Below, in pieces: positions 17,150-25,856 of a DNA stretch of 64,000 nt. This DNA comes from Halomonas sp. I5-271120 (GTDB taxonomy: Bacteria; Pseudomonadota; Gammaproteobacteria; Pseudomonadales; Halomonadaceae). The notes under the pieces are model-generated. The model was not told the DNA's origin. It made no database searches and saw only the letters and a program-made list of their open reading frames with translations. The stretch lies in the NCBI RefSeq assembly GCF_030553075.1, contig NZ_CP130701.1, positions 1,798,001 to 1,862,000 of the forward strand, read 5' to 3'. How positions within the stretch are numbered: the first letter of the stretch is position 1; the number at the start of each line of letters is the position of its first letter. The translations under genes and the position numbers were made by a program.

Positions 17150-18057
17150 GCCTCACCTCCTGTGACGATCTGACCGGTCTTGGGGTCGCGCAGCTTGAGG
17201 TGGGCGCGGGTTTCGGCGGGTGTCATGGTACGGCCGCCGAGGTTCTCGATGATGCCGGACGCTTTCTCGACCAGGCTTGCGTTGGTGGCCGGTACGCCCT
17301 TGCTGAGATACAGGTTGTCTTCAAGGCCGACGCGGGCGTGGCCGCCGAGCAGCATCGCCTGAGCGACCATCGGCATCTGGTGACGGCCGATGCCGAAGGC
17401 TGCCCAGTTGGCGGTTTCCGGCAGCTTGTTGCGCATCGCCAGCATGGTCTCGGTGTCGGCCTCGGCGCCCCAGGGAATACCCAGGCACAGCTGGAACAGC
17501 GGGTCGCCGTCGAGGAGACCTTCCTTCTGCAGCTGGCGGGCGAACCAGACATGGCCCAGATCGAAGCACTCGAGCTCCGGTTTCACGCCGGCGGCCTGCA
17601 CCAGGCGAGCGTGTTCGCGCAGCCAGTCGGCGGTGTTGATGTAGACCATGTCGCCGAAGTTGAGGCTGCCGCAGTCCAGGGTGCACAGCTCAGGCAGCAG
17701 CTCGGCCACCGGCGCATGGCGCTCGGCCGGGGTCTGCATGTCGGTGCCCGGGCCGCCGCGGGTCGGGTCCGCGGCGTCGGGGATCCAGTCGCCGCCGCCG
17801 CCGGCGGTGATGTTCATGACGATGTCGGTATCAGACTCGCGGACGCGCTCCATTACCTCGCGGAAGTGCTCGGTGGAGTGGCTGATGCCGCCAGTCTCGG
17901 GGTCGCGGACGTGGATATGCGCCACGCTGGCGCCGGCCTTGGCGGCCGCGATGCAGTCGTCGGCGATCTGCTTGGGGGTGACCGGTACGTTGGGGTTCTT
18001 GTCGGCGGTATCGCCGGCGCCGGTAATGGCACAGGTCAGGATGACATTAGAGTTCAT
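17146..18057 (-). CDS. cdhC: Dehydrocarnitine cleavage enzyme (BKACE family)
   Basis: A 303-residue beta-keto acid cleavage enzyme. [11 protein letters not shown] is the zinc-binding HxH strand, and [16 protein letters not shown] and [12 protein letters not shown] are further core motifs. With acetyl-CoA it cleaves 3-dehydrocarnitine to betainyl-CoA and acetoacetate. I chose ATG 18057 (GGAG 9 nt upstream); in-frame ATGs at 18063 and 18072 add a few residues. It is the first gene of the carnitine operon and shows no fusion. Confidence 0.88.
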   Translation of the reverse strand: MNSNVILTCAITGAGDTADKNPNVPVTPKQIADDCIAAAKAGASVAHIHVRDPETGGISHSTEHFREVMERVRESDTDIVMNITAGGGGDWIPDAADPTRGGPGTDMQTPAERHAPVAELLPELCTLDCGSLNFGDMVYINTADWLREHARLVQAAGVKPELECFDLGHVWFARQLQKEGLLDGDPLFQLCLGIPWGAEADTETMLAMRNKLPETANWAAFGIGRHQMPMVAQAMLLGGHARVGLEDNLYLSKGVPATNASLVEKASGIIENLGGRTMTPAETRAHLKLRDPKTGQIVTGGEA

Positions 18058-18377
18058 GGTCATCGGCTCCATTGCTGAATATGCCCTTAGTCTCGGCTAT
18101 GTTAGGCGCTAGTTATGTGCGTAAAGCGCCATTTAATTGATGAGAAGCGTCAGTTATGGCGCCGCGCATGCCGCATATGAGATTGCCCCACACGAGATTG
18201 CCCCGCTCGCGCTTTCCCCACGAGTTTTCCCCATAAGCTTTCCCCATGAGAGTGCCGCACATGAGAGGCTAAACTGAGCTCAGGCTGTGCGAGAAGTACG
18301 GCGAGAAGTACGGCGAGAAGTACGGCGAGAGGCGCGGCGAGTCATTGGTCATCGAAAGACGTTAAGAGGAGACGGCG
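18058..18377. promoter_or_regulatory. Promoter gap of the carnitine operon, with repeats
   Basis: A 320-bp non-coding region between the divergent cdhC and lipoprotein genes. Close to cdhC are two direct repeats, GCGCTAGTTATG (18106-18117) and GCGTCAGTTATG (18147-18158), 41 bp apart. They are candidate sites for a GlxA/AraC regulator. Farther right, 18174-18262 holds degenerate units around GAGATTGCCCC/CTTTCCCCA, then the 12-bp repeats listed at 18291-18338. No gene is evident. Confidence 0.5.
18291..18338. repeat. 12-bp tandem repeat upstream of lipoprotein gene
   Basis: GAGAAGTACGGC occurs three times exactly, followed by one degenerate copy. It lies in the 5' region of the lipoprotein gene, just before its ribosome-binding site. 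Confidence 0.85.
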
Positions 18378-18881
18378 ATGGGCATGCGGGGCGAACGGTG
18401 GCGAGGGCGGGCTGTTCTTTCTCGGTTGGGGCGGGTTCCTGTGGTACTGGCCCCGTTGGGGCTAGTGCTGATGGGGTTTGTCCTTGTGAGCATGATGGCG
18501 GGCTGCGCCACGCCCGCTACCCGTGAGGCGCAGGCCATCGAGCTGGTGCCCGGTGAATCGCGCGACGGCTGGCTGGGGCCGGGCGTCGATGTCTATGCCT
18601 TTACCCTCTCGGCCCCGGCGCAGGTGACGCTCGAAAGCGAGACGCCGGCCAGCGGCTGGACGCTTGACCCCAACGCCACCCTGTTCGATGCCAGGGGGCA
18701 GGTGGTGGCCCGTGACTGGCGCAGTGGCGAGGGGGAGAACTTCCGCCTGACCCGCGCACTGCCGGCCGGCCGCTGGTATCTGGAGGTCAGCGACGGCGGC
18801 GGCTGCACGATCATGGCGGAGGACTGCGAGGCACACCGTCGCTATTCGGTCCGACTAGACGTCGAGACGGTGATGCCATGA
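18378..18881 (+). CDS. Putative lipoprotein with pre-peptidase-like beta domain
   Basis: A 167-residue predicted lipoprotein. A long basic N-region precedes a hydrophobic stretch ending in a plausible lipobox, MMAGC. The mature part (YAFTLSAPAQVTLESE, LPAGRWYLEVSDGGGC) resembles the beta-sandwich pre-peptidase C-terminal (PPC) fold found on secreted proteins. GAGGAG precedes the ATG at 18378. The basic leader is longer than usual, and a start further in is possible. No enzymatic role is visible. It stands alone, followed by 15-bp tandem repeats. Confidence 0.6.
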   Translation: MGMRGERWRGRAVLSRLGRVPVVLAPLGLVLMGFVLVSMMAGCATPATREAQAIELVPGESRDGWLGPGVDVYAFTLSAPAQVTLESETPASGWTLDPNATLFDARGQVVARDWRSGEGENFRLTRALPAGRWYLEVSDGGGCTIMAEDCEAHRRYSVRLDVETVMP

Positions 18882-18908
18882 GCCCGTAACGCCCTGAACC
18901 CGAAACGC

Positions 18909-18953
18909 CAGGAGCCGGTAAGCCAGGAGCCGGTAAGCCAGGAGCCGGTAAGC
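18909..18953. repeat. 15-bp tandem repeat after lipoprotein gene
   Basis: CAGGAGCCGGTAAGC is present three times exactly, preceded by two degenerate units starting right after the lipoprotein stop. Confidence 0.9.
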
Positions 18954-19055
18954 CATGAAACGGGACGCGGCCGGGGAGCCGGCTTCTCGCGCCGGCCGCC
19001 ACCGTGTACCGTGAGAGCAGATTATTGGCCAACAAGACGGGGAAGCGAACCAACC

Positions 19056-19673
19056 ATGCAAGCCACACTCGGGGTTACCCCCTACCGGATCGCCTGGCGT
19101 TCGGCCATCCTGCTGCTCGTCGCCATGCTGCTGACGGGCTGCGGCGTGAACAACCTGCCGACCTATGACGAGCAGGTGAAGTCAGCCTGGTCGCAGGTCG
19201 AGAACCAGTATCAGCGGCGAGCCGACCTGATCCCCAATCTGGTAGAGACCGTCAAGGGATACGCGCGGCAGGAGCAGGAGACGCTGACGGCGGTGATCGA
19301 AGCCCGCTCAAAGGCGACGTCAATCCAGGTCGACGAGAGTATCCTCAACAATCCCGAGAAGCTGCGTCAGTTCCAGCAGGCGCAGGGTGAACTCTCCAGT
19401 GCCCTGAGCCGGCTGATGGCGGTCTCGGAGCGTTACCCGGATCTCAAGTCCAACCAGAACTTCCTGGCGCTACAGTCCCAGCTCGAAGGCACCGAGAACC
19501 GCATCGCGGTCGCGCGCCGCGACTTCATCGCCGCGGTCGAGCGCTACAACACCGAGATTCGCACCTTCCCGGGGCGTCTCTGGCATAGCCTCCTGTACAG
19601 CGACATGGAGCTGCGCGAGAACTTCGAAGCCACAGCGACCGACGCCGATCAGGCGCCTGAGGTGTCCTTCTGA
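19056..19673 (+). CDS. lemA: LemA family protein
   Basis: A 205-residue LemA protein. The N-terminal membrane segment ends with lipobox-like LLTGC, and the helical domain has the family motif VENQYQRRADLIPNLVETVKGYA. Function is poorly defined; LemA proteins are envelope-anchored and typically precede TPM-domain genes, as here. I took MQATLGV at 19056 as start. The stop overlaps the ATG of the next gene (TGATG), so the pair is coupled. Confidence 0.9.
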   Translation: MQATLGVTPYRIAWRSAILLLVAMLLTGCGVNNLPTYDEQVKSAWSQVENQYQRRADLIPNLVETVKGYARQEQETLTAVIEARSKATSIQVDESILNNPEKLRQFQQAQGELSSALSRLMAVSERYPDLKSNQNFLALQSQLEGTENRIAVARRDFIAAVERYNTEIRTFPGRLWHSLLYSDMELRENFEATATDADQAPEVSF

Positions 19674-20422
19674 TGCGGCTGTTCCGGCAACTTCCCGTCG
19701 TCTTACTGCTGCTCGTGGCGCTGGGCGCCCAGGCACAGCAGTCCGAATTCCCGGAGCTCACCGGTCGTGTCGTCGATCAGGCCGACATGCTCGATGCCGC
19801 TGACGAAACGCGTCTGACCGAGATGTTGGCGGCGCATGAGCAGGCCACCACCGAGCAGGTGGTGGTGGCCACGCTGCCGAACCTCCAGGGGCGCACCATC
19901 GAGGAGTACGGCTATCAGCTGGGGCGCCACTGGGGTATAGGGCAGAAGGGCGAGGACAACGGCGCGCTGCTGATCGTGGCCCGTGACGAGCGCAAACTGC
20001 GCATTGAGGTAGGCTATGGTCTCGAAGGGCGCCTGACCGATGCGCAGTCCTCGCTGATCATCAACCAGGTGATCACGCCGGCTTTCCAGCAGGGGGATTT
20101 CGCCCGCGGCATCCTAGAAGGCACCCAGGCGATGATCCAGGTATTGGGGGGCGATCCGCTCGCCACCTCGGCTCCGACAGCTGAACAGGGCAAGCAGGGC
20201 CCGGATGGTCCGAAGTCGGTGCTGTTCTTCCTTTTGCTGCTCGCCGTCACCGGGTTCCTGCGTGGTGGTCGAGGCGGTCGCGGACTGCTGGGCGGGCTGC
20301 TGCTGGGGGCCGCGCTGGGTGGCCGAGGCGGCCACGGTGGCGGCGGAGGTCTCGGCGGTGGCGGAGGCTTCAGCGGCGGTGGCGGCGGTTTCGGGGGCGG
20401 TGGCGCCTCCGGTGGCTGGTAA
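19673..20422 (+). CDS. TPM-domain membrane protein with Gly-rich tail (YgcG-like)
   Basis: A 249-residue protein with signal peptide MRLFRQLPVVLLLLVALGAQA and a periplasmic TPM domain (residues about 30-160, with GRVVDQADML and LRIEVGYGLEGRLTDAQ). It then has one transmembrane helix near 180-200 and a glycine-rich tail such as GGRGGHGGGGGLGGGGGF. TPM domains are linked to photosystem repair in plants and membrane-associated functions in bacteria. It is coupled to lemA upstream and followed 27 bp later by a second TPM gene. Confidence 0.88.
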   Translation: MRLFRQLPVVLLLLVALGAQAQQSEFPELTGRVVDQADMLDAADETRLTEMLAAHEQATTEQVVVATLPNLQGRTIEEYGYQLGRHWGIGQKGEDNGALLIVARDERKLRIEVGYGLEGRLTDAQSSLIINQVITPAFQQGDFARGILEGTQAMIQVLGGDPLATSAPTAEQGKQGPDGPKSVLFFLLLLAVTGFLRGGRGGRGLLGGLLLGAALGGRGGHGGGGGLGGGGGFSGGGGGFGGGGASGGW

Positions 20423-20449
20423 ATCCTTTCAAGCGAGTACAGATACCCC

Positions 20450-21067
20450 ATGGCGTTATTGAGCGACAGCGAGCAGCGAAAGGTAGCCGAGACGATAAAG
20501 CGAGTCGAGCAGGAGACCGATGCCGAATTGGTCACCGTGCTGGCCGCCCAGGCCGATGACTACGCCTATATCCCACTGCTGTGGGCCGGCATTCTGGCCC
20601 TGGTGGTTCCCGGCGCGATCAACTACTTCCCGGGCTGGTGGGACGCCACCACGCTACTGCTGGTCCAGTGGGCCACCTTTGTGGTGGCGGCCCTGGTGTG
20701 CCGTAGGCCCGCGGTCACCACCCGTCTCATCCCCCGTTCGGTTCGCCACTGGCGCGCCGCGAACCTGGCCCGCCGCCAGTTCCTCGAGCAGAACCTGCAC
20801 CACACCGAGGCCGGCACCGGGATGCTGATTTTCGTTTCTGAGGCCGAGCGCTACGTGGAAATTCTGGTCGACCGAGGCATTTCCGAGCGTCTCAGCGACG
20901 ATACGTGGCAGGACATCGTCGCCGACTTTACCCGTCACGTCCGCCAGGGGCAGACGGGACAGGGGTTCGTGGAATGTATCGAGTCATGCGGCCAGCACCT
21001 CAAGCGTGAGTTGCCCGCCACCCACCCGCGCGACGAGCTGCCCAACCGTCTGGTGATTCTCGACTAG
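20450..21067 (+). CDS. TPM-domain membrane protein, short form
   Basis: A 205-residue protein of the same LemA/TPM cluster. Residues 1-35 hold the first part of the TPM domain (VAETIKRVEQETDAELVTVL). Two transmembrane helices follow (around 40-85), then the second part (YVEILVDRGISERLSDDTW). This split arrangement is usual for the third gene of lemA-TPM-TPM clusters. No signal peptide is seen. A joint role with LemA at the membrane is likely; the biochemical activity is unknown. Confidence 0.82.
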   Translation: MALLSDSEQRKVAETIKRVEQETDAELVTVLAAQADDYAYIPLLWAGILALVVPGAINYFPGWWDATTLLLVQWATFVVAALVCRRPAVTTRLIPRSVRHWRAANLARRQFLEQNLHHTEAGTGMLIFVSEAERYVEILVDRGISERLSDDTWQDIVADFTRHVRQGQTGQGFVECIESCGQHLKRELPATHPRDELPNRLVILD

Positions 21068-21105
21068 CCGAGCCGCTCGCCGTTCACTGGCTACTCATTC
21101 TCCAT

Positions 21106-21822
21106 TCAAAAATAGGCGCTGGGCGGCTGCTCGGCGTCGTCGTTTGGCGTGGCGGCCTCATGGCACTGCCGCGCCGCCCGGTCGAGGGCGATGGCTGCGC
21201 CCGGTAGCTGAAAAGTCAGATACCAGGGTTCAGTGCCGTTCTCGATCTGAAGGCGCAGGGTGTCACCCACGTGCAGTTCGTGCAGCAACCGAAAGGGGGC
21301 TGCATTGGTGAAGCTCACGTAGGCGCCGTTATCGCCGCGCTCCTTGGCAAGCGTCGTCGGCCCGGCGTGGGGCGTGAAGCGGTCGACGCGCAGGGCGGCG
21401 TCGGCACTGACGGTCTCGTCGCGGCTTGCCACCTCGCCCATGTCGACCCGCAGCTCCAGCCGCGGCCGACACTCGGGCGGCGTGAAATCCACAGAAAAGG
21501 CGGTGCCCGGCATGTCGTAGCTGTTGCTGGCCCGGTAGGTGCGCTCCTCGCCGAGTACCAGCGTCATCGACGCCCAGTGGCCTGCCGCCTCGATACCTTG
21601 CTGGTTGTACATCAGCGCCATGGCCGGCGTAGAAAGCCCACCCGCGAGAGTGATGAGCGCCAGGGTTCTCACCTTCAGGGCTCGCAGCTTCCGTGTTCTC
21701 ACCTGCACTGTTCTCAGCTTCAGTGTTCTCAACTTCAGTGTTCTTACCTGCAATGCGCTCACCTTCAGCGCTGTCAGCGTCCGAGTCATCAGGGCCTGCA
21801 TGGCGCGCATCCTTTCGGTCAT
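21106..21822 (-). CDS. Secreted protein of unknown function with repeat-extended N-terminus
   Basis: I do not recognise the family. The mature part (about 180 residues) has features of a periplasmic beta-rich domain, including a Cys-containing TPPECRPRLELRVDMGEV and a late Cys. It is preceded by a signal-peptide-like segment TLALITLAGGLSTPAMA. Upstream of that are about eight five-residue Lys/Arg units of the form LKxRT, coded by 15-bp tandem repeats. The ATG at 21822 includes all of them. A GTG just before RTLALITLAGG would give an ordinary signal peptide and may be the true start. It is convergent with the TPM gene. Confidence 0.55.
   Translation of the reverse strand: MTERMRAMQALMTRTLTALKVSALQVRTLKLRTLKLRTVQVRTRKLRALKVRTLALITLAGGLSTPAMALMYNQQGIEAAGHWASMTLVLGEERTYRASNSYDMPGTAFSVDFTPPECRPRLELRVDMGEVASRDETVSADAALRVDRFTPHAGPTTLAKERGDNGAYVSFTNAAPFRLLHELHVGDTLRLQIENGTEPWYLTFQLPGAAIALDRAARQCHEAATPNDDAEQPPSAYF
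21665..21785. repeat. Degenerate 15-bp tandem repeats at a gene 5' end
   Basis: About eight units resembling AGTGTTCTCAACTTC lie in phase with the reading frame of the minus-strand gene at 21106-21822. They encode its basic five-residue repeats. Confidence 0.75.
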
Positions 21823-22159
21823 TCCTGTCTCCCGTCCAGCTCATCTGCGGTTGATCGTGCGGCCAAGCATACGATATCGCCGCGCAGGGCGGCAGCCCAT
21901 TGCCCCGGCGTGGGATGGCTTCGAAGGAGGCCGGCATTCGGCAACAAACCGCGATGGCGATTAAAGCTGGCGGCGCTTTTGCCGATAGTGCGTTAGCTAT
22001 TGCCCATTATTGCATCGTGCACAAAGGAATTGATGGCAAGGTAATTCTTGTACAAAAATTATATATTATTTAGACTTTGTACATGTTGGCCTTGTGACCG
22101 GGCGAAGGGTTGTCCACGGTGCATGAGCTTTCTTCGACACGCCAGATAGGAACAGCACT
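21823..22159. other. Gap between secreted-protein gene and chemoreceptor
   Basis: A 337-bp region without a supported gene. It contains the sigma-28-type promoter listed at 21962-21988 and an AT-rich stretch around 22050-22080. The latter is the probable 5' leader of the chemoreceptor mRNA. Confidence 0.5.
21962..21988 (+). promoter_or_regulatory. Sigma-28 (FliA)-type promoter of chemoreceptor gene
   Basis: TAAA at 21962-21965, a 15-bp spacer and GCCGATAG at 21981-21988 match the flagellar sigma-28 consensus TAAA-N15-GCCGATAA with one mismatch. It points at the chemoreceptor 170 bp downstream. Confidence 0.7.
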
Positions 22160-23890
22160 GTGAAAACCATTTTTTCGTGGCTGCGGGGAACGACGATACG
22201 TGCCCGTATGACCGCCGGCTTTGCCAGCGTCCTCTTGTTGATGGTCATCCTGACCGCTGAAGGGGTGCGTGAGGTCAACATGATTGACCACAGCATGAAG
22301 GTCATCAACGACGTCAACAGCGTCAAGCAGCAGTACGCGGTCGACTACCGGGGCAGCGTCCACGACCGCTCCGTTGCCCTGCGCGATGCAGTACTCATTC
22401 ACGACGACACCAAGCTTGAACCGGTGATCGCCGACATCAGGCGCCTCGAGGGGAACTATCGCGAGGCCGCCGCCGGTATGAAGGAGCTTTTCGCCTCGCG
22501 GGACGACATCACCGCCGAGGAGCGTAGTGGCCTGGCCGATATCCAGACTATCGAAGCCAAGACCATGCCGTTGATCGACCAGGTGATTGAGCTTCGCCAG
22601 ACCGGCAAGACCGATGCCGCTGAACGGCTGCTGCTTGATCAGGCTGCGCCGGCCTTTACCACCTGGCTCAACACCATCAACGCGTTCATCACCCTGCAGG
22701 AGCAGCTCAACGAGGCAGAGACCGGCTTTGCTCGTAACATCGCCGAGAATTTCCAGATCACCATGCTGGCCCTGTGCTTCGGTGCCCTGGTGATCGGTGG
22801 CCTGGTCGCCACGCTGCTGACTAGCCTGCTACTGCGCGAGTTCGGCGCTGAGCCTTATAAGGTCAAGGCCTTCGCAGAGGCCGTGGGTCGCGGTGACCTG
22901 ACTCGCAAGGTGACGCTAAAGCCTCAGTATCGCCACAGCATCATGGCGTCTCAGATGGAAATGGCAGCGCAGCTGCAAAGGACCGTACTGGACGTGCGTC
23001 AGTCCGCTGAGTCAGTGGCCACCAACAGCGAGCAGATCGCCGAAGGCAACAACGAGCTGTCGTCGCGCACCGAGCAGCAGGCCAGCTCTCTGGCCGAGAC
23101 CGCTTCGGCCATGGAGGAGCTTGGCAGCACCGTTCAGCAGAACGCCGATAACGCCGTGGAAGCCCGCAAGCAGGCGGCCAACGCCTCGAAGGTTGCCGAG
23201 GATGGCGGCGAAGTCGTCGCCAAAGTGGTGCAGACCATGCGCGATATCGACGGCAGCTCCAACGAAGTGGCCGATATCATTTCGATGATCGATGGCATCG
23301 CCTTCCAGACCAACATCCTGGCGCTCAACGCCTCTGTCGAGGCGGCACGTGCCGGCGAGCATGGCCGCGGCTTTGCCGTGGTAGCCCAGGAAGTTCGCGA
23401 ACTGGCCAGCCGCTCCGCGGCGGCGGCCAAGGAGATCAATACGCTGATCACCGCCAATCGCGAGCGCGTCATTGAGGGCACAGAGCTGGCCTCTCAGGCG
23501 GGCAAGACCACCGAGCAGATCGTCGCCTCCGTCAAGCGGGTTACCGAACTGATGGAAGAAATCAGCAGCGCCACCGCCGAGCAGAGCGATGGGGTGCAGC
23601 AGGCTGGCGAAGCCGTGAACCAGATGGATCAGGTGACCCAGCAGAACGCCACGCTGGTCCAAGAGAGCGCCACGGCGTCCAACAATCTCAAGGAGCGCGC
23701 GCATCAGCTGATGGACCTGATGTCGGCCTTCCAGCTTGGCGAAGTCTCGCAGCAGGCTGTTCGGCAAACGTCGGATCGAGCTCTGCCGTCGGCTTCGAGG
23801 CAGTCAGGCCAGCAGCAGGCATCGTCTCATCGCCTGCCGAGTGCCGGTAATCGCGCTCAGCAACGCGAGACCGAGTGGGAAGAGTTCTAA
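22160..23890 (+). CDS. Methyl-accepting chemotaxis protein
   Basis: A 576-residue Tsr/Tar-type chemoreceptor. The first transmembrane helix lies at about 15-32 and a four-helix-bundle-like periplasmic domain spans about 35-190. The second helix is near 195-215, followed by a HAMP linker and the cytoplasmic methylation/signalling domain. The signalling tip holds [20 protein letters not shown]. The C-terminus is EWEEF, a CheR/CheB-tethering pentapeptide like NWETF. The start is GTG at 22160 with AGGAA upstream. The ligand cannot be read from the sequence. Expression from the upstream sigma-28-like promoter would link it to motility. Confidence 0.92.
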   Translation: MKTIFSWLRGTTIRARMTAGFASVLLLMVILTAEGVREVNMIDHSMKVINDVNSVKQQYAVDYRGSVHDRSVALRDAVLIHDDTKLEPVIADIRRLEGNYREAAAGMKELFASRDDITAEERSGLADIQTIEAKTMPLIDQVIELRQTGKTDAAERLLLDQAAPAFTTWLNTINAFITLQEQLNEAETGFARNIAENFQITMLALCFGALVIGGLVATLLTSLLLREFGAEPYKVKAFAEAVGRGDLTRKVTLKPQYRHSIMASQMEMAAQLQRTVLDVRQSAESVATNSEQIAEGNNELSSRTEQQASSLAETASAMEELGSTVQQNADNAVEARKQAANASKVAEDGGEVVAKVVQTMRDIDGSSNEVADIISMIDGIAFQTNILALNASVEAARAGEHGRGFAVVAQEVRELASRSAAAAKEINTLITANRERVIEGTELASQAGKTTEQIVASVKRVTELMEEISSATAEQSDGVQQAGEAVNQMDQVTQQNATLVQESATASNNLKERAHQLMDLMSAFQLGEVSQQAVRQTSDRALPSASRQSGQQQASSHRLPSAGNRAQQRETEWEEF

Positions 23891-23920
23891 CGCCGTTGCT
23901 GTTCGATGCAGGCATCACCA

Positions 23921-23947
23921 AACGACCGCCCGAGGGCGGTCGTTTTT
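23921..23947 (+). terminator. Rho-independent terminator of the chemoreceptor gene
   Basis: AACGACCGCCC and GGGCGGTCGTT form an 11-bp stem, followed by a T-run. Confidence 0.85.
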
Positions 23948-24102
23948 ATGTGGGTAAGGGGCGCTGACATTGGGTAGAGCGGGGTGGGGCGAGAGTTCCT
24001 GTGGGACTGATGCGGGTGACATGGCCCTGTCATGGGCCAACCTCTAGTATGATCAGCGTGCTGATCGTCGACGTTATTCGACAAAGACGAGGTCAGGGCG
24101 CG

Positions 24103-24333
24103 CTAGATGGATTGTCCTGCGGTCGGCTGTCCAGTGGCAGGCTGCCCGGCAGTGAGGGCTTGCCGGCGTTTGACCCGCTCCCAGGCCTTTTCATGAAAGA
24201 AATAGGCGACAGTGTTTACCGCAGGCTCGGTCAGAGCGATGACGCCGCCCAGCACCCAGCTACCGGTCAGCAGGTAGGTCACCGTGAAGGCTACGGAAAA
24301 GTGGACGATAGCGAAGGTAGCGGTCTTGATCAT
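24103..24333 (-). CDS. DUF2061-family small membrane protein
   Basis: A 76-residue protein with two hydrophobic segments (IVHFSVAFTVTYLLTG and GGVIALTEPAVNTVAYFFHE). HEKAWERVKR closes the core, as in DUF2061 proteins. The C-terminal tail repeats GQPATGQPTAGQ. I chose ATG 24333 with GGAG 9 nt upstream over a longer frame that reads through the promoter. Function is unknown. An iron-regulator-like box lies upstream. Confidence 0.75.
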   Translation of the reverse strand: MIKTATFAIVHFSVAFTVTYLLTGSWVLGGVIALTEPAVNTVAYFFHEKAWERVKRRQALTAGQPATGQPTAGQSI

Positions 24334-24379
24334 GTCGGGGACTCCGTCAAGAGCTCTGGTAAGCGTTGGCCTCACTATA

Positions 24380-24396
24380 AGAGAGTGATTCTCATT
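24380..24396 (-). promoter_or_regulatory. Possible Fur box upstream of DUF2061 gene
   Basis: On the minus strand AATGAGAATCACTCTCT matches the 7-1-7 Fur consensus at about ten of fifteen positions and sits 50-60 bp upstream of the DUF2061 start. This is pattern evidence only. Confidence 0.35.
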
Positions 24397-24592
24397 TATA
24401 AAAACAGTTGCAATTATCTTTCCCATAGCTCTTGGCTATTAAATCTTGGCGATTAGTGCTTGGCCATTAGCGTTTTGCGATGACTTTTCCATGCCGGGAC
24501 TCGCGACAGTGGACAGGCCGGTCGCGATCGGCATACTGAGACTAGAAGCGGTAACATGTTGGAAACAGCAGGGAACTCAGGGGATAACGACA

Positions 24593-25696
24593 ATGCGGGA
24601 TATAACAACAAGGCTACCCGCCACCCGGTCACGGCCGTGGCGTGCAACGACACCACTCATGATGAGTGTCTTTATGGGCATGATGCTGATGCTGATAGGG
24701 GGCGTGGCACAGGCCGATAACCCGCGCTACGCGGGGCTCGTCGCCGACGCGGCGAGCGGCGAAGTGGTCTATGCGGAAAACGAAGAGGCCCGTCGCTATC
24801 CGGCCTCGCTGACCAAGATGATGACGCTCTATCTGCTGTTCGAGGCCATCGAGCAGGGACGGCTGGATATTGATGATGCCTTGCCGGTCTCCACCCATGC
24901 GGCCTCGATGCCGGCCTCAAAGCTGTGGCTGCGCGCCGGCGACAGCATCCGGGTGGGCGACGTCATTCCTGCACTGGTGGTGCGCTCGGCCAACGATGTG
25001 GCCGTGGTGGTGGCCGAGGCCCTGGGCGGCAGCGAAACCGCCTTCGCTCAGCTCATGACCGTTAGGGCACGCAGGATGGGAATGGAGTCGACGCGTTTTC
25101 GCAACGCTTCCGGGTTGCCTGATGATGCCCAGGTCACCACCGCGCGGGACATGGCTACCCTGGCCGTCGCCCTGATGCGAGACTTCCCTGAGTACTACGG
25201 CGAATTCTCACGCACCGAGTTCGTCTTCCGCGGCAAGCGCCAGCGCGGGCACAATCGGCTATTGAACAACTATCCCGGCGCCGACGGCCTCAAGACCGGC
25301 TTCATCCGTGCCTCAGGCTTCAACGTGGCGACTTCGGCCGTGCGTGACGATCGGCGCCTCATTGCCGTGGTGATGGGCGGCTTCACCTCCCGCTCGCGGG
25401 ATGAACACATGGCCGACCTGCTCGATCGCGGCTTCGCCCGATTGGGCCTACAGGAGCGCACAGACTGGCTGGCGGATACCGATATTTCCGGCCCCATCGC
25501 CTCGCTGCCACCCCTTGCCGTTGATCCGAGCCGGGCCAATATGCCGGCTCTGCTGGCCTCGGTGGAAGCCGAGCCTGTCGCTCGTCTGGCGTCCAACGCC
25601 GTGGACCCGATCCGGGCCCTGATGGAGCGTAACGCCCAGGGGGATGGCGGCAGTGCCTGGGGCTTGCAGAATGCCAGCCAGGACATGGCGCGCTAG
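24593..25696 (+). CDS. D-alanyl-D-alanine carboxypeptidase (S11, DacA/DacD type)
   Basis: A 367-residue penicillin-binding carboxypeptidase that trims the terminal D-Ala of peptidoglycan stem peptides. All three active-site motifs are present: SLTK (nucleophile Ser), SAN and KTG in LKTGFIRASG. A hydrophobic signal region (MSVFMGMMLMLIGGVAQA) precedes the domain. The start at 24593 has AGGGGA 8 nt upstream. The frame is open further upstream, but without conservation. It lacks an obvious amphipathic membrane anchor at the C-terminus. Confidence 0.9.
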   Translation: MRDITTRLPATRSRPWRATTPLMMSVFMGMMLMLIGGVAQADNPRYAGLVADAASGEVVYAENEEARRYPASLTKMMTLYLLFEAIEQGRLDIDDALPVSTHAASMPASKLWLRAGDSIRVGDVIPALVVRSANDVAVVVAEALGGSETAFAQLMTVRARRMGMESTRFRNASGLPDDAQVTTARDMATLAVALMRDFPEYYGEFSRTEFVFRGKRQRGHNRLLNNYPGADGLKTGFIRASGFNVATSAVRDDRRLIAVVMGGFTSRSRDEHMADLLDRGFARLGLQERTDWLADTDISGPIASLPPLAVDPSRANMPALLASVEAEPVARLASNAVDPIRALMERNAQGDGGSAWGLQNASQDMAR

Positions 25697-25782
25697 CGAG
25701 TTAACCCAGCCGATTAACGTTAACTAGACCGCCAATGGCTCGCCCAGAGGCGATGCCCTGCAACGAAGAGCCCCGCGCAACG

Positions 25783-25820
25783 AAAAGCCCCCGCCGTGTT
25801 CGACACGACGGGGGCTTTGC
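25783..25820. terminator. Bidirectional terminator between carboxypeptidase and histidine kinase
   Basis: AAAAGCCCCCGCCGTGTTCG is followed by the complementary CGACGGGGGCTTT. An A-run on the left and a T-run on the right allow termination of both converging genes. Confidence 0.85.
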
Positions 25821-25856
25821 TTTGGGCTTTGCTTTGGGCTTCGCGGCGGGTATCCC

